Of a DNA stretch of 64,000 nucleotides, positions 8,881-16,314 are shown one piece after another. The DNA comes from Eubacterium sp. (GTDB taxonomy: Bacteria > Bacillota > Clostridia > Oscillospirales > Acutalibacteraceae): the NCBI GenBank assembly GCA_029258375.1, contig JARHZA010000002.1, forward strand, positions 439,001 through 503,000, written 5' to 3'. The notes under the pieces are model-generated. The model saw nothing but the letters and a program-made list of their open reading frames with translations. It had not been told where the DNA came from and did no database searches. A program made the translations under genes and the position numbers. Numbering within the stretch: the stretch's first letter is position 1; the number at the start of each line of letters is the position of its first letter.

Positions 8881-11091
8881 TTAAACTTCAACAAGTGTAA
8901 TCATATCGTTAAATTTAACGTTGTCAGATAAGTTTTTGTTGTAAATTTTGATTGCTTTGTCACTTTCAATAGTAGTAATCTTTCCGTCTTTCCAAGCGAA
9001 ACTTACTTTAACTCCATTAACAAACATATTTTTAGTATATCCGTCTTTAAAGTCATCAATAAGTCCTGGAAGTAGTTCAATAACTCCTTTTTCTTCTGAT
9101 AAAAGCATTTCGTTAATTCCTGCGATATAACCAAAATTACCATCAATTTGGAAAAATGTTGGTGGATGATAGCAGAAAAGATTAGTGAAAATAGCATTAC
9201 AAAGAAGGTTTTTAATTACACCCTTGTTTGTTTCTGGTTCTCTAAGTTTAGAAGATAAACAAATTGCCCATGCGGCAGACCAACCAATGTGCTGACCTGA
9301 ATGGTTAAGTCTATAATGGAATAATTCACGAACCCATTCGGTTCTTTCTGGATCATTGTAATATTCAATTTGTTTTGCTGGGTAGAATGCGTAAAGAGGG
9401 GAGAAATGACGATGACCTTTTTCAACAATGGCAAAGTTATCGTGATATTCCATAATACCAGTTTTTCCTTTTTTGAATGGATATAATTTAGGTAAAATCT
9501 CTTTAATTTCTTCTTTTAGCTTTTCATCTTTTGTACATTCAAGTGCGTTTTCAAGTGCCTGTTTTGAAATTGCCATATCAAACGCAGTTCCATAATCAAG
9601 AAAACATACAGATAATCTTTTTCTATATGAATTTTCAGGAGATGTTGAAGGGCAGATAACATAGTGTCCGTCGTGCATAACAAGAAAATCTTTTACAAAT
9701 TTAGCAGATTCTTCAGTTATTTTTATAATTCTGTCTTTATATTCTTCAAGCCCACCATTCATATAGTGTGCATAAATTTCATTAGTTAGCCACGCACCAC
9801 AAAGAGGGGCAAACATAAAACTACAAGAACCAATGCAAGGTGTAGATTTACGCCAAATATCGGTGTTATGGTTGCAGCAGAAACCGTCACAATTATAGTT
9901 AATTTGAGCAGTTTTGCTACCTGTTTCAATCATTTCCCAAAGCATATTTATAAGTGGTTCAATACATTCAAAAAGACCACATCTTGATGCACCCCAGTAA
10001 TTCATCTCGGTGTTAATATTTGTTGTGTAGTTACTGCTCCAAGGTGGGCGAATTTCTGAATTCCATTGACCTTGAAGGTTAAGAGGCTGACCGCCAATAC
10101 GGCTACCAGAAATCATAAGGTATTTGCCATAGTTGTAAAAAAGTTCAGAAAGAGCATTCATATCTCCGCCTTTTTTAACTTTTTTAATTAACTCGTCTGT
10201 TGGTGAATCGTCTTCTTTGTTAAATGAAACACTTTGTCTGTTGAAAAGAGAAGAAAAATCATCAATGTGTTTGTTTTTGATTTCTTCATAGTTTTTATCT
10301 ACTTTGTTTAAAGTTTGTTTGCAAAGGTCAATAACTTTTTCTGTGTCAGTAATTGGCATTTTATTAAAACCAATAAAACCTGTTTCTGTTGCAAAATATA
10401 AAACTATTTCATTTGCATTTTTAATAATTGTTTTGTTGTTTTGGTATAATACTTCTCCGTCTGATTCTGCTTCTAAACGAAGACAGTATGCCATAGCTTT
10501 GTTTTCATTATATCTAATAGGTTTTGATTCTTTGTGATAAATTGGTGCATCGTGATCTGGTGCATTTCCAAATAAATTCATTCCATTATCACAACTTACT
10601 GAATAATTAAGTTCACTATCCATCTCAATAGTTAAACTTATTTTTTCTTTTGAATTTATTTTGTATACAGTAACTTTATCAGGATTTGAAGAAAAACATT
10701 CTCTTAAAACACCATCTGTTTCAACTGTATGAATTGCTGTTGAAAGATTTAATTTTCTGCTAAAATTTTCTTTACTAATATTATCAAAATTTATTTTTAC
10801 AGTTCCAAGTGGCAAAAATGTTTCGCTAAATCCGCCTTTTAAAGTCTTTTGTGCTAAAACATCTGCTTTATGATTTTTTCCATTGAAAATTAAGTTGCGT
10901 ACTCTGTCTAAATTTTCAAGGCTTTTTGTAGATGTTTGGTCTTTTGGATAGCCTGACCAAAGTGTTACATCGTTAAAATATAATGTTTCATTATTGTTAC
11001 CACCATAAACCATAACAGCAGTTTTACCATTACCAAGTGGTAATGCTTCTTTCCAATGTTTAGAAGGTGATTTATAAAGTAAAGTATCCAT
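8881..11091 (-). CDS. GH95 alpha-L-fucosidase (1,2-alpha-L-fucosidase type)
   Basis: GH95 enzymes are inverting fucosidases/galactosidases that cut alpha-1,2 fucose or L-galactose caps. The 736-residue protein has the N-terminal PLGNGKTAVMVYGG sandwich domain and the (alpha/alpha)6 catalytic part. Visible motifs are NINTEMNYWGA (family Asn pair), STSPENSY (family catalytic Glu) and QIDGNFGYIAGINEMLL. No signal peptide is present. It is the second gene of a two-gene operon, 35 bases after the GH110 gene. Its expected product would be a fucose-free galactoside for GH35 enzymes. Confidence 0.92.
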   Translation of the reverse strand: MDTLLYKSPSKHWKEALPLGNGKTAVMVYGGNNNETLYFNDVTLWSGYPKDQTSTKSLENLDRVRNLIFNGKNHKADVLAQKTLKGGFSETFLPLGTVKINFDNISKENFSRKLNLSTAIHTVETDGVLRECFSSNPDKVTVYKINSKEKISLTIEMDSELNYSVSCDNGMNLFGNAPDHDAPIYHKESKPIRYNENKAMAYCLRLEAESDGEVLYQNNKTIIKNANEIVLYFATETGFIGFNKMPITDTEKVIDLCKQTLNKVDKNYEEIKNKHIDDFSSLFNRQSVSFNKEDDSPTDELIKKVKKGGDMNALSELFYNYGKYLMISGSRIGGQPLNLQGQWNSEIRPPWSSNYTTNINTEMNYWGASRCGLFECIEPLINMLWEMIETGSKTAQINYNCDGFCCNHNTDIWRKSTPCIGSCSFMFAPLCGAWLTNEIYAHYMNGGLEEYKDRIIKITEESAKFVKDFLVMHDGHYVICPSTSPENSYRKRLSVCFLDYGTAFDMAISKQALENALECTKDEKLKEEIKEILPKLYPFKKGKTGIMEYHDNFAIVEKGHRHFSPLYAFYPAKQIEYYNDPERTEWVRELFHYRLNHSGQHIGWSAAWAICLSSKLREPETNKGVIKNLLCNAIFTNLFCYHPPTFFQIDGNFGYIAGINEMLLSEEKGVIELLPGLIDDFKDGYTKNMFVNGVKVSFAWKDGKITTIESDKAIKIYNKNLSDNVKFNDMITLVEV

Positions 11092-11126
11092 AAAATAATC
11101 CTTATAATTGTTATATTTGCTTTGTA

Positions 11127-12758
11127 TTAGTCAATAGTTACATTTGTGCAGTTTTTAGTTTTTAATTTGTTATTACTGCTAAAAGTGTTTCCTGTAATTT
11201 TAATGTTTTCAGATGATTTTGCAAAAATACATGCACCATCATATTTGTTAAAAGTATTATTTTTAATAGTAATGTTTTTGTGAACAGCACCTGCGTGCTT
11301 TAAGTTTTCAGGCTTAATGAGTATAGGTGTTTCGCCACAGTAGTCAAAAGTGTTTCCTTCAATAGTAACATCTGTGCACATACCACTTTCATACCAACTT
11401 TTTGCATCATCAGAAAGAAGAACGCCACTCATTGTATTACTCATAAAATGATTGTTTTTAACTTGTACTTTTCCTCTTGTTGTTAAAAGAATACCTCTTG
11501 TTATAATTCTGTTAAGTGTGTTGTTTTCAAATAAAACATTTGCACAAGCACTTGTATCTTCGATTACGTTTCCAACAATTGCTTTTTCTGTTGAATCAAG
11601 TTGAAGTTCAATTTCATATTCATTTTTAAGAACTGCATTTTCTACTTTTGCAGTTCCAATTTCAAGAAGTGTTTGTGGGTCAATAAATGCGATAGTATCA
11701 CCAACCCTAATAGGGCAAAAACCATGCGCTTGCTTGTGCATAAAACGAACAGTTATTTTATTGCTATCTTTGTTTTTTATTTTAAAATGAATGCCGTGAA
11801 CATTTAAGCAGTCGTCTCCTGCACCGCAAAAATACGAGTTGGTTACTTTAATATCGCCTCGGCACATACACATATGAAGAAAATCTGCAACAGATGCAAC
11901 TTTTCTAACAGAATCTTTTTCAGGTGCGAATTCACAGTGGTCAACAGTAATGTTTTCACAGTTTTGAGCAACAAATGCAAGACCGTAGTTGAAACGTTGG
12001 TTAACATTGCTTAAAACAATGTTTTCTGAATTGTCAGCAAAAAAACCAACAAATTGTCTTCTAACATCATAAACATAATAACGGTCGTTTAAGTCAAAAC
12101 GACTTGTGCAAGGGTAGTAAGCTCTAACAACTCTATCTCTAATTTCTTTAATTTTTATTGCGTTAGCAAGAGGGTGTCTACCTCTTTTGATTTTGTTTGG
12201 AGTTTTTTCTTTAATAACACCATTCCACCAAGATGTAAGAGCATCTTTGTTAATAGCACTTTTGTATCCTTTTCCATAAAAGAAAATTTTGTCATCGTCA
12301 ACAACATAATTTGAGTTGTTGTCTATTTCATAATCAACAAAAAATAAAGATTTGTTAATTACTTTAAGTTCGTGCATATCTGGGTTTGCGTGTCTAAATT
12401 CAACTGAATCAATAGTAATATTTTTGCAATCTATAATTGCCATATTAGTGATTTTTCCATCAATTACAAAAATAGCACCATTACCTTTAATAGTTAAATT
12501 TTCTATGCCTTTTAAATAAAGTGCAATTGTGTTAGCGTGTGGGGTTTCGTTTGCTGAAAATTCGTTATCGCCAACTGTGTTAGTTATGTAAAGCATTTCT
12601 TTTGTGCAATAATCAGCATCAATAATGTAATTTCCATTTTCAAAAATAAGTTCTTTTTCGCCATCTGTATTTTTTATTTCATCTAATACAGATATTAAAT
12701 CTTTTGTTATGTCTTGTTCATTCAAGATATTATAATCTTTAGCATAAAATGTTTTCAT
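11127..12758 (-). CDS. GH110-type alpha-1,3-galactosidase (right-handed beta-helix)
   Basis: The 543-residue protein is a right-handed parallel beta-helix with many NITI/ENNTF-type turns. Segments I recognise from GH110 are GAGDDCLNVHG (adjacent Asp315-Asp316, the likely catalytic pair), VRFMHKQAHGF, TRGILLTTRGKVQVKNNHF and LLSDDAKSWYESG. GH110 enzymes remove alpha-1,3-linked galactose, as in the blood group B determinant. ATG 12758 is used because the in-frame upstream GTG falls within the GGAGG ribosome site. There is no signal peptide, unlike the secreted family members I recall. It leads the operon with GH95 under a good promoter. Confidence 0.82.
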   Translation of the reverse strand: MKTFYAKDYNILNEQDITKDLISVLDEIKNTDGEKELIFENGNYIIDADYCTKEMLYITNTVGDNEFSANETPHANTIALYLKGIENLTIKGNGAIFVIDGKITNMAIIDCKNITIDSVEFRHANPDMHELKVINKSLFFVDYEIDNNSNYVVDDDKIFFYGKGYKSAINKDALTSWWNGVIKEKTPNKIKRGRHPLANAIKIKEIRDRVVRAYYPCTSRFDLNDRYYVYDVRRQFVGFFADNSENIVLSNVNQRFNYGLAFVAQNCENITVDHCEFAPEKDSVRKVASVADFLHMCMCRGDIKVTNSYFCGAGDDCLNVHGIHFKIKNKDSNKITVRFMHKQAHGFCPIRVGDTIAFIDPQTLLEIGTAKVENAVLKNEYEIELQLDSTEKAIVGNVIEDTSACANVLFENNTLNRIITRGILLTTRGKVQVKNNHFMSNTMSGVLLSDDAKSWYESGMCTDVTIEGNTFDYCGETPILIKPENLKHAGAVHKNITIKNNTFNKYDGACIFAKSSENIKITGNTFSSNNKLKTKNCTNVTID

Positions 12759-12788
12759 TTTTTCCTCCACAAAATTGAACTTAAGTCA

Positions 12789-12817
12789 ATAATATAATAA
12801 AATTCACATAACTTCAA
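12789..12817 (-). promoter_or_regulatory. Promoter of the GH110-GH95 operon
   Basis: On the minus strand a TTGAAG -35 and a TATTAT -10 are separated by 17 bases, about 30 bases before the GH110 start. Confidence 0.6.
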
Positions 12818-12847
12818 TAGATATTTGCCATTTTAATTAAATAATAT

Positions 12848-12886
12848 AAAAAAAGGATAAAACAACTAAGTGTTTTATCCTTTTTT
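12848..12886 (-). terminator. Terminator after the alpha/beta hydrolase gene
   Basis: A GGATAAAAC/GTTTTATCC hairpin with an 8-base loop and T-rich tracts on both sides lies just downstream of the hydrolase stop on the minus strand. Confidence 0.85.
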
Positions 12887-12887
12887 A

Positions 12888-13748
12888 TTATTTTTTGATT
12901 GTTTGCTTAAAAATCCAGTCTATCCAATTTTCTTTAAACATGAATATAAATGATGTTCTGTGACCAAATGATTTGTATCTTGTGTACTTTATGTTCTCTT
13001 TACCTTTTACTTTTAAAGTGTTTACAATAATGTCTGAACCATTCCATTTAAAATTATTTTCTGAAAATTCTTTTATAGGCACAACTTTATCATTTTTAGA
13101 ATGTGCTATCCATAAAGGAATGTGAAATAAATCATCATAGATGTCTTTATCGTTTTCAAATAACGCCCCCATTAAAGGAATTGCTGCAGCGTAACGATTA
13201 TGATGAAATTTAATTTGTGTATATGTTCCCATTGCTCCATCAGAAGAACCAATTATATATACTCTATTTTCATCAATAGGGTAGCAAAATTTAATTTTTT
13301 TTAATAGATTAGTAAATATACCGTCAAAACAATCACTGTTATCAAATTCTTTATTTTCATTTTTAACAGTAACAAAAGTTTCTGTTATTGGTATAGACGG
13401 CATAATTATATAACAAGGATTATTTTTTATATTTTTTATCAATCTAATCGCAAAAGGAAATCCGCCAAAAAAAGGAATAATGTTACTTTCGCCACCATTA
13501 CCTAAACCGTGCAGATAAATAATAAGTGGCAGTTTTTTATTATTTTCATTTATAGGTTCATAAAAAGCAAAAGGCATTGTGTAACTTAGATTGTTATTAC
13601 AATATCTTAAACGTTTAAAACCTAATATCTTTGTTTTTCTATTTATAACAATATCATCAGTCAAATCAGAATGTTTGTTTTTATAATACTTGATTTTTCT
13701 TTGGCAATTATTTATGCGAAATTTAATAATAATTTCTTTAATACCCAT
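12888..13748 (-). CDS. Alpha/beta hydrolase, esterase or peptidase type
   Basis: The 286-residue protein has LIIYLHGLGNGG (oxyanion segment), the nucleophile elbow GSSDGAMG with its central Ser, an Asp in AHSKNDKVVP and a His in SFGHRTSF. These form a normal catalytic triad for an esterase, PHB-depolymerase or prolyl-oligopeptidase-like fold. No signal peptide is seen. It is 48 bases downstream of an SGNH hydrolase in the same orientation and next to glycosidase genes. A carbohydrate deacylase role fits the context but is inference. Confidence 0.75.
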   Translation of the reverse strand: MGIKEIIIKFRINNCQRKIKYYKNKHSDLTDDIVINRKTKILGFKRLRYCNNNLSYTMPFAFYEPINENNKKLPLIIYLHGLGNGGESNIIPFFGGFPFAIRLIKNIKNNPCYIIMPSIPITETFVTVKNENKEFDNSDCFDGIFTNLLKKIKFCYPIDENRVYIIGSSDGAMGTYTQIKFHHNRYAAAIPLMGALFENDKDIYDDLFHIPLWIAHSKNDKVVPIKEFSENNFKWNGSDIIVNTLKVKGKENIKYTRYKSFGHRTSFIFMFKENWIDWIFKQTIKK

Positions 13749-13796
13749 AAATACCCAGCCTTATAAATAAGTTTTTATTTAAAACAATTCATATAA

Positions 13797-14426
13797 TTAG
13801 TCTAAGACCTTCAAAACTTCGTTTGCCATAATACTGTGTCCTAAATTAGTTGGATGAACTCCGTCATGAGCTAATAGTTTAGGATCAACGCTTTCTTGAG
13901 CTTTATAGTAAACTTCTTGCATATCAATAATTTCATCTGCATTACCTGTTGCATATTCACGAAGTTTAACCCTAAATTCATCAAGAACTTTATGGAAAGG
14001 TGCTTTTTCAGGCATTGCGTCAATTAAAAATGGTAAAAGGGTAACAAGTTTTGTTTCAGGAAGTTCTGTTTTTATTCTTCTATATATCTCTTTCATGTGT
14101 GGTTCAAGTGGTCGAACAAGTGGTGGATATTGTTCAGGAACATAATTTTCCCAAGCGTCATTAACACCTATTAACATAACAATAACATCTGGTTTTAATG
14201 AAATACAGTCTTTTGTTAATCTGTCATAAACGTGATAACTGCGGTTGCTTGCAATACCTCTGTAAAAGAATTTAAGTTTTTTGTGCTTTTTCTTTAGTTC
14301 ACGTGTAACTTGTAAGGCATAAATGTCTTTGCCACCAATATTACGGTTTTGCTTTTTGTTGAATTTTATATCAGTAATACTGTCTCCAATAAATAAAATT
14401 TTATAGTTGTCTTTAATTTGTATCAT
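13797..14426 (-). CDS. SGNH/GDSL-family hydrolase
   Basis: The 209-residue protein carries the SGNH blocks in order: LFIGDSITD (nucleophile Ser), a Gly in the RGIASNRS region, GVNDAWEN (Asn) and DGVHPTNLGH (catalytic Asp and His). Such enzymes are often carbohydrate esterases removing O-acetyl groups from sugars. ATG 14426 follows a five-G ribosome site; an upstream TTG overlaps that site and was not used. It heads a two-gene operon with the alpha/beta hydrolase. Substrate unknown; deacetylation of decorated glycans before the glycosidases act is my inference. Confidence 0.82.
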   Translation of the reverse strand: MIQIKDNYKILFIGDSITDIKFNKKQNRNIGGKDIYALQVTRELKKKHKKLKFFYRGIASNRSYHVYDRLTKDCISLKPDVIVMLIGVNDAWENYVPEQYPPLVRPLEPHMKEIYRRIKTELPETKLVTLLPFLIDAMPEKAPFHKVLDEFRVKLREYATGNADEIIDMQEVYYKAQESVDPKLLAHDGVHPTNLGHSIMANEVLKVLD

Positions 14427-14450
14427 ATTTTTAACCCCCAATTTATTATT

Positions 14451-14479
14451 ATAGTATCATAAAACATTTTATCTTTCAA
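14451..14479 (-). promoter_or_regulatory. Promoter of the SGNH/alpha-beta hydrolase operon
   Basis: On the minus strand TTGAAA and TACTAT are spaced by 17 bases, ending about 25 bases before the SGNH start. Confidence 0.55.
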
Positions 14480-14605
14480 CAATAAGTGAAATATAAAAAA
14501 GTGTTGATTGAAATGTTGCGTAAGTGCAACTTTGTATTAAAAAAATTATGATAATTATAAGCGATTTGTCATAAAAATTGTTGTAATTTTGATTAAATGT
14601 ATGAA

Positions 14606-14625
14606 ATTGTTATAAATATAACAAT
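14606..14625. promoter_or_regulatory. Rex-like palindrome upstream of the redox operon
   Basis: Perfect 8-base arms (ATTGTTAT, spacer AAAT, ATAACAAT) resemble the Clostridia/Bacilli Rex operator TTGTTAANNNNTTAACAA, with one symmetric mismatch in each arm. It overlaps the -10 of a weak upstream promoter candidate (TTGATT 14589-14594, 16 bases, TATAAA 14611-14616). Rex senses NADH/NAD+. The match is by eye and no rex gene is in the window. Confidence 0.5.
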
Positions 14626-14682
14626 AAAAAATAGTTAATTTTTTAGCAAATCAACAAATTAGACAAAAATAGCGAATTTGTA

Positions 14683-14710
14683 TTGACTCGATTTAGCGTT
14701 ATGCTATAAT
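14683..14710 (+). promoter_or_regulatory. Main promoter of the redox operon
   Basis: TTGACT (14683-14688) and TATAAT (14705-14710) are 16 bases apart. TGC directly before the -10 makes it an extended -10 promoter. It drives the gene set 14793-19363. Confidence 0.8.
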
Positions 14711-14792
14711 TGTTCATATAATATAGCAAACTTTGTTGTATTATAGACAATGAGTTTTTATGTTTGTTTAATTTTATGGAGGGGATAAAAAA

Positions 14793-15200
14793 ATGGCTTG
14801 TTTTATTGTACCAGCTGCAGAAGCAATAGTAACAACTATTGTGTCAAAGGTAGTAAAATCTAAAGAAAAAGAATTACCAGTAGTTGAAGTTGAAACAGAA
14901 AGTGGAATTAAAAAAATAACTAAACTTCCATTTTCAAAAAAGTTAAATTGGCTTTCTAATTTATTATGGGGTGGTTCAGCATTACTTTGCTATGAACACT
15001 TGTGGCATGGAGAGGTAATTCCTTATTTTCCATTCTTAACAGCGGCGGCAGATCCTACAGAAACATCTATAATGTTGCAGGAAATGGCAACTGTTGGTGG
15101 AACAATGGCAGCATTGTTAACTGCTGTTTGGGCAACAATGTTGTGTGTGTCAAGCAGTATCGAAAAAAAGACTTTAAAACCATATTTAAGAAATAAGTAA
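14793..15200 (+). CDS. Small membrane protein of the redox operon, function unknown
   Basis: This 135-residue protein begins with a weak hydrophobic/amphipathic segment. A charged stretch (VKSKEKELPVVEVETESG) follows, then two or three membrane segments around residues 50-70 and 100-122. Between them are His/Trp residues (YEHLWHGEVIPYF) that might bind metal or haem. I recognise no family. It opens the operon after a strong GGAGGGG ribosome site and is followed by another small membrane protein, then hypB, a Fe-S flavoprotein and hypA. A membrane anchor or ion path for that redox enzyme is possible but unproven. Confidence 0.65.
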   Translation: MACFIVPAAEAIVTTIVSKVVKSKEKELPVVEVETESGIKKITKLPFSKKLNWLSNLLWGGSALLCYEHLWHGEVIPYFPFLTAAADPTETSIMLQEMATVGGTMAALLTAVWATMLCVSSSIEKKTLKPYLRNK

Positions 15201-15225
15201 GAGTTTGTGAAAGAAGGTAATGTAA

Positions 15226-15543
15226 ATGACTTTATTAACATCAGTTTTCGCAGCACTTATTTGTACAATAATTTGGTATAAAAAAGCACCAAAAGATGAG
15301 ATGAAGGTAAATATTCTTTGTTGGCTATATTGGGGTTCATCTCTTATGTGGTTTGTTGATGCGTGTTTTGAATATGCAGAACTCGGAGCAGAATATTTCA
15401 CTCCAGCACCAACAGATATGTTAAACGATTTATTCCTTGGTTTATCAGTAGTAGCACTTGGTATGCTCATTTGGTTAGTAATACTACTTATTAAAGATCC
15501 TAAGGGAGTTATTAAATCATCATTATTTAAAGAAAAAAAGTAA
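15226..15543 (+). CDS. Second small membrane protein of the redox operon, function unknown
   Basis: The 105-residue protein has about three predicted membrane segments (residues 1-17, 27-48 and 70-92). It has a short cytosolic KKAPKDEMK loop, acidic residues in or near the second segment (WFVDACFEYAELGAEYF) and a Lys-rich C-terminus. No family is recognised. It lies 25 bases after the previous membrane gene and 69 bases before hypB. The intramembrane Asp/Glu and Cys hint at ion or metal handling, which is speculation; nickel supply to HypB/HypA would fit the neighbours. Confidence 0.65.
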   Translation: MTLLTSVFAALICTIIWYKKAPKDEMKVNILCWLYWGSSLMWFVDACFEYAELGAEYFTPAPTDMLNDLFLGLSVVALGMLIWLVILLIKDPKGVIKSSLFKEKK

Positions 15544-15612
15544 AATATTTAAGGTAATCAAATAATATTAACAAAGAGAATTATGGCAGTTACCTTGCAG
15601 CAAGGAGAATTT

Positions 15613-16284
15613 ATGGAAGCATACAAAGTTTTAGAAGTTAAGCAAAGCGTTTTTGCAACTAATGATAAAGACGCAAACGAACTTCGTGCTAAGTTAAAAG
15701 AGCAGGGGGTATTTTTGCTCAATCTTATGAGTAGCCCTGGTTCTGGTAAAACTACTACTTTAAAAAGAACTATTGAAGCTTTAAAAGACGAATTTAGAAT
15801 TGGTATTATGGAAGCAGATATTGATTCAGAAGTTGATGCTAAAACTATGGCAGATGCTGGAGTAAAAGCAATTCAACTTCACACAGGTGGAATGTGTCAC
15901 CTTGACGCAGAAATGACAAGACAAGGTCTTGAAGGTTTAGGCCTTGAGGATGTTGATTTTGCTGTTTTAGAGAACGTTGGCAACCTTGTTTGCCCAGCAG
16001 AATTTGATACAGGATCATCTAAAAATGTAATGATTCTCTCAGTTCCAGAAGGACACGATAAACCTTTAAAATACCCACTTATGTTTTCAATTTGTGATGT
16101 AGTACTTATCAATAAAATGGATGTACTCGAATATTTCGATTTTGATTTAGATAAATGTCGTGAATATGTACATATGCGTAATCCAAAAGCAAAAGTTATT
16201 CCTATTTGCGCTCGTACAGGCGAGGGTATGGATGAATGGTTTAACTGGCTTCGTACAGAAATTACAGAATGGAAAAAAGGTTAA
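15613..16284 (+). CDS. hypB: HypB, nickel-inserting GTPase
   Basis: HypB is a SIMIBI GTPase that helps HypA load nickel into hydrogenase and sometimes urease. The 223-residue protein has the P-loop SSPGSGKTT near residue 40, the switch segment ADIDSEVDA, the HypB metal-site motif TGGMCHLDAEM and the guanine-specificity NKMD. It lacks the N-terminal His-rich stretch found in some HypB proteins. ATG 15613 follows AAGGAG. Upstream in-frame codons have no ribosome site. It is co-oriented with a Fe-S flavoprotein and hypA, but no hydrogenase or hypCDEF gene lies in the window. Confidence 0.93.
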   Translation: MEAYKVLEVKQSVFATNDKDANELRAKLKEQGVFLLNLMSSPGSGKTTTLKRTIEALKDEFRIGIMEADIDSEVDAKTMADAGVKAIQLHTGGMCHLDAEMTRQGLEGLGLEDVDFAVLENVGNLVCPAEFDTGSSKNVMILSVPEGHDKPLKYPLMFSICDVVLINKMDVLEYFDFDLDKCREYVHMRNPKAKVIPICARTGEGMDEWFNWLRTEITEWKKG

Positions 16285-16314
16285 TTAAATCAAACTTTGC
16301 AAAGGAGAAAAATT

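Larger units (their letters stand above)
14442..14792. other. 351-base intergenic control region before the redox operon
   Basis: This region separates the SGNH operon (-) from the HypB/HypA operon (+). It holds the minus-strand promoter at 14451-14479, a small GTTGC/GCAAC hairpin at 14515-14530, a 20-bp Rex-like palindrome at 14606-14625 and a strong extended promoter at 14683-14710. A short 5' leader of about 75 bases ends in GGAGGGG before ATG 14793. I see no recognised riboswitch. Confidence 0.6.
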
